Shown here piece after piece: positions 1-6,131 of a stretch of 8,729 bases of DNA; position 1 is the first letter of the stretch; each line of letters begins with the position of its first letter. The DNA is taken from contig CAWULT010000166.1 in NCBI GenBank assembly GCA_963923455.1, positions 1-8,729 of the forward strand, in the 5' to 3' direction. A program made the position numbers and the translations under genes. The stretch is from CAWULT01 sp963923455 (GTDB lineage: Bacteria; Acidobacteriota; Vicinamibacteria; Vicinamibacterales; UBA2999). Below the pieces are notes generated by a model that was given only the letters and a program-made list of their open reading frames with translations, did not search any database and had not been told where the DNA came from.

Positions 1-498
1 GTCCTTGAGGTGCGTGGTCGTCACCTTCAGCGTCTGGCCTTCCCACTCCGACGTGGAGAACCCGCTCCAGCTGTGGGGCGCCCACGCGGGCGGGTGCGGC
101 CGCGAGTCGTGGAAGATGGGCCGGTCGAGCGAGCGCATGAACTGCAGGCGGTATCCGACGATGTCGCGGGAGATTGGGTCCAGCTCCTTCAGGATGCGCG
201 CGCCGCCGACGCCGCGCCACTGGTGCGGGGCCGAGTGCGGCCGGCACTGATACTCCGCGGTGCCCCAGATCGACTCGGGCGTGGTGTCGGCCCGGAGCCT
301 GCCGGCCTCGTTGAACGCGAGGCCCGAGTAGTCGGCCAGCGGCGGCTGTCCCGGGTCCTCGCCCTGATCGAGGCGCCACTCGCCGGCGATGTCCGGCGGA
401 CGAGGGCCTCCGCCTTGCGCGTCGGTGCGCGTCGTCGAGAGCGCGGCGGTTGCCGCTGCGAGCCACAGTGCGGTGAGCGTCCAGTGTCGGTGTGCCAC
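1..498 (-). CDS. Secreted protein of unknown function, third member of the local paralogue family (C-terminus cut by window edge)
   Basis: This frame is open from a GTG at 498 to the left edge, giving 166 visible residues. I chose GTG because it starts a clean export signal: basic MAHRH, a hydrophobic stretch at residues 7-20, then small residues up to about TDAQ at 25-28. The start lies 13 bases after the receptor stop codon, so the two genes are probably co-transcribed; the Shine-Dalgarno is weak (GGCGG). The mature part has IAGEW (37-41), a single cysteine in EYQCRP (Cys85), RILKELD, a YRLQF segment and EWEGQTLKVTTTHLK (151-165). The same order of motifs (G-x-W, Cys, W-E/D-G-x-T-L-x-V) occurs in the proteins at 7630-8562 and 6568-7608, so I infer distant homology. 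No catalytic motif is recognised. It acts in the periplasm or envelope. Real gene: very likely. Function: unknown. Confidence 0.8.
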   Translation of the reverse strand, partial: MAHRHWTLTALWLAAATAALSTTRTDAQGGGPRPPDIAGEWRLDQGEDPGQPPLADYSGLAFNEAGRLRADTTPESIWGTAEYQCRPHSAPHQWRGVGGARILKELDPISRDIVGYRLQFMRSLDRPIFHDSRPHPPAWAPHSWSGFSTSEWEGQTLKVTTTHLKD

Positions 499-511
499 GG
501 TCGATGTCCGC

Positions 512-3500
512 CTAGAAGGTGAGCGTCGCGTTGAAGCGGGCCAGGCGTGGTGACATGATCGCCGTCGGGCGCAGCCACGTCGCGCCGTTGTTGGTGTACA
601 GATACGTCTGGTCGAACGCGGTCGCGGTGTTGGCGTTCAGCAGGTTGTAGAAGTCGACGCCGGCGTCCAGGCGCCGGCTGCCCATGCGGATGATCTTCGC
701 GACGCGCACGTCCACCTGCGTGCGGCGCTCGGCGGGGTAGAGGTCGCTCGGGTTCAGGAGGTTGACGGTGGTCGTGCCCGTCGCTAGCGCGCCGGCTGGC
801 AGGCGGCCCAGGTACTGCTGCACGACGGTGTTCGGCAACTGGTAGTTGGCGGCCAGCGACGTGCCGTTGCTGGCGTTGTCGCCGCCGGCGCTCGTCCGCG
901 TCGAGCGCATCGTCGAGCTGACGAGCACGTCCACCTTGGGCACCCGGTAGGACGCCAGGCCGCGGACGTTCGTGAGCCACGGTTCGACCACGCTGCAGGC
1001 ATCGGCCCGGTTCGTGCCCTGCAACTCCGGGCGCGCGCGCCACAGGTCGCACGTGTCCCGGACGCCGCGGCCCGTCGTGGTGCCGGCCTGCAGGGTCAGT
1101 CTGTCGCCGACGCGCGCCGTGGTCGTGACGTCCACGCCGTGCCAATACGCCGTGCGGGCGCCGGCAAAGTCGGTCTCCATCGTCTGATAACTCAGCGACC
1201 CGCGCGCTGCAGCGGCGGGCGTGATCGCCACGTACGACGCCGAGCCGCCGCTGATCGGCAGGGCCGGATTCGACGGGATCGGCAGGTTCCACGTCTCGTA
1301 GTCGCTGGCCGACACCAGCTGGTTCACGGTCGCGAGGTAGTTGCCCCACCACCGGCGGTTGTACCCGACGTTGATGGAAACGCGCGGCACCAGTTCGTGC
1401 TGCACCGACGCGCCGAAGTTCCAGTCGTACTGACGCACGCCCCAGCCGCCGAGCACGTCCGGGTTGACGACGGTGTTCGGCACCACGCTGCCGAAGTTCA
1501 GGTTGCCGCCCGTCAGCGCGGCGCAGACGTCGCCCCCCGAAGCGCTGAGGTTCTGGGCCGCCGGGCTGAGCAGATCGCAGTCCACGCGGTAGTTGCCGTT
1601 CGAGTCGGTCCAGCCACGCCCGTTGGTCCCGGCGATCGTCCGCACGAACTGCAGGGCCGGGCTCATCGACGAGTAGATGCCGTCGGCCACGGCCGCCGCC
1701 AGGTACTTGCCGGCCGTGATCTTCAGCGCCGTCTTGCCGTTGCCGAAGAGGTCGTAGGCCAGGCCGGCGCGCGGCGTGAGGTCGTGATAGCCCCGGACAC
1801 TGACCGTGCGGCCGAACCGGATCGGCGTGCGGTTGAACGCGGTGAGCTGGTCGGTGCCGTTGTGCTCGGCCGGCATCCAGCTGCGCACCGTGTCGTACCG
1901 CAGCGCGCCCTGCAGCGACATCCGTCCGAAGGTCCACTGATCCTGGACGAAGACCGCGTGGGCGACTGCCCGGTTCGCGAACTCGAACGCGCTCCCGATG
2001 GCGTAGTTGACGCCGATGGGCACGCCGTTGTTGAAGAAGTAGCGCATCAGGCTGCTGTTCGTGTACGTGGTCCAGTCGTACTTCATGACCGTGCCCTGGT
2101 AGCCCACCTTCGCGTTGTGCGCCCCGGTCACGTAGGACCAGGAGGCGCGCCAGTTCCACGGCACGGCGTCGTAGACGCCCCAGCCGAATGGCGCGCGATA
2201 GGAGATCCCCGCGCGGCCGTAGCGGTCCGAGCGCTCCGTCACGCCGATGAGGCCGTCGGTCGAGTCCGGCGCCACCCTGCCGTTGCCGATGATGCCGTAG
2301 GCGAAGCGGGAGATGGCGGCGTCGACGAGCTGCCGGTTCGAGAGCGGCACGGTGTAGGTCGCCTGGGTCAGCGTGGTCGGCGAGTCCATGTAACCGGCGC
2401 CGGCTTCGGGGGCCGTGTTCTGCGGGTCCGCGACGACCGCGGCCCAGGTGGCGCCGCGCTGGCGGCAGCCGCCCCCGTTCGGCGTCAGGGAGGCCCCCTG
2501 ACACCGGTCCTGCACCTGAGAGGAGAAGGACACGCGATTGCGCGCGCTCAACTGCGCCGTCAGCCGGATGGAGGTGTCGAGCTTGCTTTCGACCTGGCGC
2601 GACTCGACGCCCGTCTCGGGCGCGTAGAACCACTGGCTGGCGTCGCCGGCGAACCGGTTCGGGGCCACGGCCGCCGCCACCACCTGCGACACGCCGATGC
2701 TGCGCAGGCTGCCGTAGAACCACAGCCTGTCGCGGCGCAGCGGGCCACCGAGCGCGCCGTTGGTGTCCCAGTTCGCGCGTACCGTCGGCGGCGCGGAGAT
2801 GCCGAGCGCGCGCAGGCCGTCGTCGACGTTGTTGTTCTGGAACCGGGAGCTCGTGCCGCTGTAGAACGCGTTGCCGCTGAAGGTGTTGCCACCCGAGCGG
2901 GGCACGATGTTGGCGATCGGTCCGCCGGTTTCCGATTCGCCGAGGCCACCTGACACCAGCACCTGCATCTCCTCGGCGTTCCCCACGTCGAACGCGAACT
3001 GCGTGACGCTGTTGGCCCCGAACGGGCCGTTGACGGGCACGCCGTTGACGAAGATCCGGCCCTCCGTGCTGCGGCCGCCGTTGGCCGAGAACGTCGCCAT
3101 GCTGGGCATCAGGTCGTTGGCGTTGACGCCCGGTTGCACGTTGAGGCCCGGCGTGGCGTAGAGCACGCCCCCGTAGTTGCGCGTGATCGGCAGCGCGGCG
3201 ATCGTGTCGGCACCGACGACCGTCTCGCGGCGCGTGGTCTGCGTGTCGACGAGCGGCGAGGTGCCGGTCACCGTAATGGTCTCGGTGAGGGCGCCGACGC
3301 GCAGCTCGGCGTTGATCGGAATCACGCCGCTGCCGGACACCAACACGTCGTCCCGCCGCACGGTGGAGAACCCCGGAAGGGTGAACACCAACGCGTAGCG
3401 CCCCGGCGGCAGTTCCGTGATGCGGTACTGGCCCGTGCCATCGCTGACGGCCGTGCGCAGCTTCTCGATGAGCGCAGGGCTCGACGCTTCGATCGACACG

Positions 3501-3625
3501 CCGGGCAGCACGCCCCCGGACGCGTCGCGAATGGTTCCGGCCAGCGTGGCCTGCGCCGAGGCAGTCGACGGCAGGGACAATACGGCGAACACCAGCAGGA
3601 ACCAGACGGGCGAACGCTTGGTCAT
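512..3625 (-). CDS. TonB-dependent outer-membrane receptor with N-terminal carboxypeptidase-regulatory-like domain (Oar-like)
   Basis: This 1037-residue protein is an outer-membrane beta-barrel predicted to take up an unidentified ligand with energy from TonB-ExbBD. The start is the ATG at 3625, not the open frame running up to 3922. The 3625 ATG has GGAGG four bases upstream and opens a textbook signal peptide (MTKRSPVWFLLVFAVL, cleavage after ASA at about residue 24). Residues 26-105 form a carboxypeptidase-regulatory-like beta-sandwich (LAGTIRDASGGVLPGVSIEA, ELPPGRYALVF). The plug follows (ITVTGTSPLVDTQTT, IAALPITRNY, then a TPGL segment and NGVPVNGP). The remainder is barrel, with GPLRRDRLWFYGS, RAGLAYDLFGNGKT and the C-terminal strand RFNATLTF ending in Phe, as expected for Bam-inserted barrels. 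It contains six cysteines, all in three close pairs. The receptor is divergent from the MetE-like gene and is followed by a secreted-protein gene. Family: near certain. Substrate: unknown; DUF and paralogue neighbours do not reveal it. Confidence 0.95.
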   Translation of the reverse strand: MTKRSPVWFLLVFAVLSLPSTASAQATLAGTIRDASGGVLPGVSIEASSPALIEKLRTAVSDGTGQYRITELPPGRYALVFTLPGFSTVRRDDVLVSGSGVIPINAELRVGALTETITVTGTSPLVDTQTTRRETVVGADTIAALPITRNYGGVLYATPGLNVQPGVNANDLMPSMATFSANGGRSTEGRIFVNGVPVNGPFGANSVTQFAFDVGNAEEMQVLVSGGLGESETGGPIANIVPRSGGNTFSGNAFYSGTSSRFQNNNVDDGLRALGISAPPTVRANWDTNGALGGPLRRDRLWFYGSLRSIGVSQVVAAAVAPNRFAGDASQWFYAPETGVESRQVESKLDTSIRLTAQLSARNRVSFSSQVQDRCQGASLTPNGGGCRQRGATWAAVVADPQNTAPEAGAGYMDSPTTLTQATYTVPLSNRQLVDAAISRFAYGIIGNGRVAPDSTDGLIGVTERSDRYGRAGISYRAPFGWGVYDAVPWNWRASWSYVTGAHNAKVGYQGTVMKYDWTTYTNSSLMRYFFNNGVPIGVNYAIGSAFEFANRAVAHAVFVQDQWTFGRMSLQGALRYDTVRSWMPAEHNGTDQLTAFNRTPIRFGRTVSVRGYHDLTPRAGLAYDLFGNGKTALKITAGKYLAAAVADGIYSSMSPALQFVRTIAGTNGRGWTDSNGNYRVDCDLLSPAAQNLSASGGDVCAALTGGNLNFGSVVPNTVVNPDVLGGWGVRQYDWNFGASVQHELVPRVSINVGYNRRWWGNYLATVNQLVSASDYETWNLPIPSNPALPISGGSASYVAITPAAAARGSLSYQTMETDFAGARTAYWHGVDVTTTARVGDRLTLQAGTTTGRGVRDTCDLWRARPELQGTNRADACSVVEPWLTNVRGLASYRVPKVDVLVSSTMRSTRTSAGGDNASNGTSLAANYQLPNTVVQQYLGRLPAGALATGTTTVNLLNPSDLYPAERRTQVDVRVAKIIRMGSRRLDAGVDFYNLLNANTATAFDQTYLYTNNGATWLRPTAIMSPRLARFNATLTF

Positions 3626-3696
3626 CTCGCCTCCGACGCGCGCAGGGCACGCGAGAGTCGTGGTCTCGAGGGACGTGGGCAGGCTCACTCGGGCGC

Positions 3697-3726
3697 ACGC
3701 TATTGCCTCGGACAGTCGCCTGTCAA
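3697..3726 (-). promoter_or_regulatory. Candidate sigma70-type promoter for the TonB-dependent receptor
   Basis: Reading the minus strand, a perfect TTGACA lies at 3726-3721. It is followed after 18 bases by TAGCGT (3702-3697), a weak 3/6 match to TATAAT. Transcription would start near 3690 and leave a leader of about 65 bases before the ATG at 3625. The -35 is strong and the -10 is poor, so this is a tentative call. Confidence 0.4.
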
Positions 3727-3871
3727 GCGATCGAGCCGTACGCGGAAGGGGGTCAGCCCATGCTGGCCTGGCATGTCTCTCTTCCCGGCCCGTCTCCTCG
3801 TTTGCGCGCCGATCCAGCCGGCACGGCAGCCGTTCGACCGGAACGGCGGATTGGCGGGCGAGGTCGCGGCG

Positions 3872-3900
3872 TTGAAGTGACGCCGCCGCGCGCGTACACT
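3872..3900 (+). promoter_or_regulatory. Promoter for the MetE-like gene, giving a leaderless or near-leaderless mRNA
   Basis: TTGAAG (3872-3877) is followed after exactly 17 bases by TACACT (3895-3900); each matches its consensus at 4 of 6 positions. The -10 ends 14 bases before the ATG at 3915, so transcription would start at about 3906-3908. That leaves a leader of some 7-9 bases. The bases directly before the ATG (gcggcacccgtc) hold no purine-rich Shine-Dalgarno, which fits leaderless initiation. Confidence 0.5.
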
Positions 3901-3914
3901 GCGCGGCACCCGTC

Positions 3915-5039
3915 ATGACCATTCAGACCACGCACGTCGGCAGCCTGCCCGGCCCGGACGACTTCGACGCCGCCGCGGCGCACACCGACGACCAGCTGCG
4001 TGCGGCCGTGCGATGGGTCGTCGACCGGCAGCGGGCCATCGGGCTCGACATCGTCAACGAGGGCGAGCTGACCAAGGGCGGCGACTGGCTGTCGTTCATG
4101 GACGCGCGGCTCGGCGGGTTCGAGGAGCGGCCCGTGCCCGCCAGCCCGGTGATCGGGCAGGGGCGGGACCGCGAGGTCTTCGCGGACTTCTACCGGCGCG
4201 CGGCCGAGCGCCAGACGTTGTTCTACACGGCCGGCGACCGCATCAAGCTGGCGCGCCGCTACACGGCCGCCACCTCGCCCATCACCTACGTCGGCGGCGA
4301 GTCGCTGCGCCGCGAGATCGCGATGCTCCAGTCGGTGGTGGACGACCCGGGCCGCTGCTTCCTGACCAGCACGGCGCCCTCGAGCCTCGAGCCCTATCGC
4401 GGCAACGAGTTCTACGCGACGGCCGAGGAGTACGTGTGGGCGCTGGCCGAGGCGCTGCGCGTGGAGTACGAGGCCATCGCCGCCGCAGGCTTCCTGCTGC
4501 AGGTGGACGACGCATGGCTCGTCGCGCTGTGGGACCGCATCGGCATCCAGATGGGCCTGGACGCGTTCAAGGGGTTCTGCTTCACGCGGGTCGAGGCGCT
4601 CAACCACGCGCTGCGGAACGTTCCCGAGGACCGCGTCCGCTATCACCTCTGCTGGGGAAGCTGGCACGGCCCGCACGCGTTCGACATCCCGATGCGGGAC
4701 GTCGTCGACGTGATGCTGTCGGTGAAGGCGAAGTACTACTCGTTCGAGGCGGCCAACGTCCGCCACGAGCACGAGTACCAGGTGTGGGAGCGCGTGCCCC
4801 TGCCGCCGGGCAAGGTGCTCATCCCGGGCGTCATCACGCACTCGACGGACCTCATCGAGCACCCCGAGCTCGTGTCGCTGCGCATCCAGCGCTTCGCGAG
4901 GCTCGTGGGCCCGGAGCGCGTGATCGCGGGCGCCGACTGCGGCTTCGGCGGGCGCACGCATCCGCAGATCGCGTGGGCCAAGCTGCAGTCGCTCGTGGAC
5001 GGGGCGAGGCTGGCCAGCGCGGCACTGTCGCGCGGGTGA
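3915..5039 (+). CDS. Stand-alone MetE C-terminal-domain-like zinc methyltransferase (cobalamin-independent methionine synthase II family)
   Basis: This 374-residue cytoplasmic protein matches only the catalytic C-terminal barrel of MetE (about 350-370 residues), not full-length MetE (about 750). The N-terminal motif TTHVGSLPGP (5-14) and GLDIVNEGELTKGG (43-56) are typical of this branch. All four zinc ligands expected from MetE appear in order: His244 and Cys246 in YHLCWGSWHGPH, Glu278 in YYSFEAAN, and Cys342 in IAGADCGFGG. QVDDAWL (196-202) sits where MetE has its Q-I/V-D-E substrate loop. In this superfamily zinc activates a thiol (homocysteine in MetE, coenzyme M in epoxyalkane:CoM transferase). 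The methyl donor and acceptor of this protein cannot be read from sequence. Start: the first ATG, preserving the HVGSLP motif. No metabolic gene lies beside it, so it appears to be transcribed alone. Family: confident. Methionine synthesis: possible but unproven. Confidence 0.92.
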   Translation: MTIQTTHVGSLPGPDDFDAAAAHTDDQLRAAVRWVVDRQRAIGLDIVNEGELTKGGDWLSFMDARLGGFEERPVPASPVIGQGRDREVFADFYRRAAERQTLFYTAGDRIKLARRYTAATSPITYVGGESLRREIAMLQSVVDDPGRCFLTSTAPSSLEPYRGNEFYATAEEYVWALAEALRVEYEAIAAAGFLLQVDDAWLVALWDRIGIQMGLDAFKGFCFTRVEALNHALRNVPEDRVRYHLCWGSWHGPHAFDIPMRDVVDVMLSVKAKYYSFEAANVRHEHEYQVWERVPLPPGKVLIPGVITHSTDLIEHPELVSLRIQRFARLVGPERVIAGADCGFGGRTHPQIAWAKLQSLVDGARLASAALSRG

Positions 5040-5130
5040 ACCCGTGCCGCGCGGCCGGGGAGGCGCCAGGCACGCGCGTCCGGGCACACCTCTCCCCACG
5101 TGACCGCCGCGTCAGGCGCGAGGCCCCGCG

Positions 5131-5376
5131 CTAGAGCGGAAGGCGCCAGCCCGGCTTGTGCGGGTGCGGCTGGTGTGGATGGTGCCTGAGGTAGACCGCC
5201 GTCTCGAAGACGACCAGCCCCGCCAGCAGCGCGACGGCGACGCCGATCAGCACTTCGACCGGGTAGAACAGCGCGGCCATCACGACGGGAATGACGAGCA
5301 GGCCTTCCATGTACATGATCGAGAACTGGTCGACCATGTCCTTGAACTCGGCCCACTGACCACGAAGGAAGCCCAT
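5131..5376 (-). CDS. Small two-helix membrane protein with histidine-rich C-terminal tail
   Basis: This 81-residue protein starts at the ATG at 5376, with GGGAGG six bases upstream. The N-terminal part (MGFLRGQWAEFKDMVDQF) is amphipathic and polar. It is followed by two hydrophobic segments at about residues 24-38 and 42-62, separated by Tyr-Pro. The tail after residue 63 carries six histidines spaced by prolines (RHHPHQPHPHKP). I do not recognise the family. The architecture suggests an inner-membrane hairpin with a tail that could bind a metal ion or simply act as a flexible linker. It ends convergently with the MetE-like gene, 91 bases from that gene's stop codon, and no convincing terminator was seen between them. 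Clear Shine-Dalgarno, plausible membrane topology and a -10 element make it a likely real gene. Confidence 0.78.
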   Translation of the reverse strand: MGFLRGQWAEFKDMVDQFSIMYMEGLLVIPVVMAALFYPVEVLIGVAVALLAGLVVFETAVYLRHHPHQPHPHKPGWRLPL

Positions 5377-5405
5377 GATGCACCTCCCGTGAACGCAGGT
5401 GGCTC

Positions 5406-5411
5406 ACTATA
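5406..5411 (-). promoter_or_regulatory. -10 element (TATAGT) for the small membrane protein
   Basis: On the minus strand TATAGT matches the -10 consensus at 5 of 6 positions and lies 29 bases upstream of the ATG at 5376. It predicts a short leader containing the GGGAGG Shine-Dalgarno. No good -35 is found at 16-18 bases, so the promoter may be weak or activator-dependent. Confidence 0.4.
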
Positions 5412-5456
5412 CGCCTGATCGGGCCTGTGTGGCGGGGCGCACGGATGGGCTGGAGC

Positions 5457-5492
5457 GGCCGGGGCCGCTGGCAGTTCGCCAGCGGCCCGGCC
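5457..5492 (-). terminator. Strong GC hairpin, probable transcription end of the helical-protein gene
   Basis: An 11-base perfect stem (GGGCCGCTGGC at 5462-5472 and its complement at 5478-5488) closes a five-base loop (AGTTC). GGCC/GGCC pairs extend it by four more, with one bulged G at 5461. It begins 33 bases after the stop codon of the gene at 5525-5986 and lies before the next promoter. Neither side has a U-tract, so it would be a non-canonical terminator or an mRNA 3'-end stabiliser; the symmetry allows either strand. Confidence 0.45.
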
Positions 5493-5524
5493 AGGAGCAG
5501 ATCGTCGGTCGAGCGCGTGCGCCG

Positions 5525-5986
5525 CTAGCCGCGGAGCGGCGCGACGTGCCGCTCGACCATGACCGCCCGCTTGGCGACGGCGTCCGCCTTGTCCCGAAGC
5601 AGGCTACGCTCCCGGGCCGCCTTCTGCGTGTCGCTCAGCAGCGTCGTCTTCGACTTGAGCAGGGCAACCAGATTCATGGCGACCGTGCGGGCGCCGTCGA
5701 CGGCCGCCACCTGCGCGGGCGTCAGGCTGCCGTCGGTCCTGTCCACGGCCGCCAGCGCGTCGTTCAGGGCCTGCGCATTCGTGTTGATGGCCGCCACCCG
5801 CTGGGCCACCGCCGTCAGGTCGGCCTTCTTGTCGCGCAGCATCCGGTGCACGTCCTCCGCGTCGCGCCGCAGGCTCTCGGCGCTGGTCACGATGCGGTCG
5901 AACGTCTCGCGCGTGTTGGCCGCGGCCGTCGAGGCCGCCGTGAACACGAACCCCATCGCAAGGCAGGTCATCAGCAAGGTCTTCAT
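5525..5986 (-). CDS. Secreted, alpha-helical (coiled-coil-like) protein of unknown function
   Basis: This 153-residue protein starts at the ATG at 5986, preceded by AGGAGG nine bases upstream. It begins with a signal peptide (MKTLLMTCLAMGFVFTAAS, cleavage around AAA at 22-24). Cys8 sits too early and in the wrong context for a lipobox. The mature part is almost entirely helix-forming, rich in Ala, Arg, Asp, Leu and Val with heptad-like spacing. Two helical blocks (about 28-82 and 90-148) are separated by DRTDGSLTP. There is no cysteine in the mature protein and no catalytic motif. It resembles small periplasmic helical-bundle proteins in general, but I cannot name a family. It has its own Shine-Dalgarno, a candidate promoter upstream and a hairpin downstream, so it is probably a single-gene transcript. 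Confidence 0.85.
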   Translation of the reverse strand: MKTLLMTCLAMGFVFTAASTAAANTRETFDRIVTSAESLRRDAEDVHRMLRDKKADLTAVAQRVAAINTNAQALNDALAAVDRTDGSLTPAQVAAVDGARTVAMNLVALLKSKTTLLSDTQKAARERSLLRDKADAVAKRAVMVERHVAPLRG

Positions 5987-6021
5987 GTGTCGTTTCCTCC
6001 TCTGTCTGTGTGTTGAACGCC

Positions 6022-6051
6022 AGTCTAGGAAACGATCTGATAACCAGTAAA
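6022..6051 (-). promoter_or_regulatory. Candidate promoter in an AT-rich island, for the helical secreted protein
   Basis: On the minus strand TTTACT (6051-6046) is followed after 18 bases by TAGACT (6027-6022), each with 4 of 6 consensus matches. The start would be near 6015, about 30 bases before the ATG at 5986, with AGGAGG in the leader. The surrounding bases, roughly 6017-6105, are far more AT-rich than the rest of the window, and several other -10-like strings occur there, so the exact promoter is uncertain. Confidence 0.35.
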
Positions 6052-6131
6052 TAACAATGTTTTGAAGACTTGCTTAGCGTATATCGATGGATTGAAACAA
6101 AGCGACCGCGGACCGGGCGGACGCGAGGCGC

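Larger units (their letters stand above)
3626..3914. other. Divergent intergenic region between receptor and MetE-like gene
   Basis: These 289 bases separate two divergent start codons. They hold the candidate promoters listed separately for each gene. Open frames crossing the region on both strands are Arg/Ala/Pro/His-rich, have no Shine-Dalgarno-backed start and overlap real starts, so I treat the stretch as non-coding. No clear operator palindrome was seen. Confidence 0.7.

Noticed and set aside
1139..2953. A 604-codon open frame antisense to the receptor
   Set aside because: It is rich in Arg, Val, Ala and His with no recognisable motif, and has no upstream Shine-Dalgarno. It arises from the codon bias of the real gene on the opposite strand.
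189..3698. An 1169-codon open frame on the minus strand overlapping the receptor gene
   Set aside because: It is a frame-shifted shadow. The product is overwhelmingly Arg/Ala/Gly/Pro/His with low-complexity character and has no domain. The other frame holds a clear signal peptide, plug and barrel. Long spurious frames are expected at this GC content.
3626..3922. Extended N-terminus of the receptor up to an ATG at 3922
   Set aside because: The extra 99 residues are not signal-like and would place the export signal in the middle of the protein. The ATG at 3625 has GGAGG and starts the signal peptide directly.
5040..5130. A terminator between the convergent MetE-like and small membrane-protein genes
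   Set aside because: The best pairing (GGGGAG with CTCCCC) has a loop of almost 30 bases and no U-run.
3753..5134. Long frames at 3753-5099 (minus) and 4013-5134 (plus) over the MetE-like gene
   Set aside because: Both lack family motifs and have shadow-type composition, while the frame at 3915-5039 carries the complete zinc-ligand pattern.
5963..5986. Lipoprotein signal in the helical secreted protein (Cys8)
   Set aside because: The cysteine is inside the hydrophobic core, too near the N-terminus. The residues before it do not make a normal lipobox.
6085..6131. A terminator after the DUF6152 gene
   Set aside because: Only a four-base stem with a CCGCGG core can be drawn before the T-rich CTTTGTTT on the minus strand. 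That is too weak to call.
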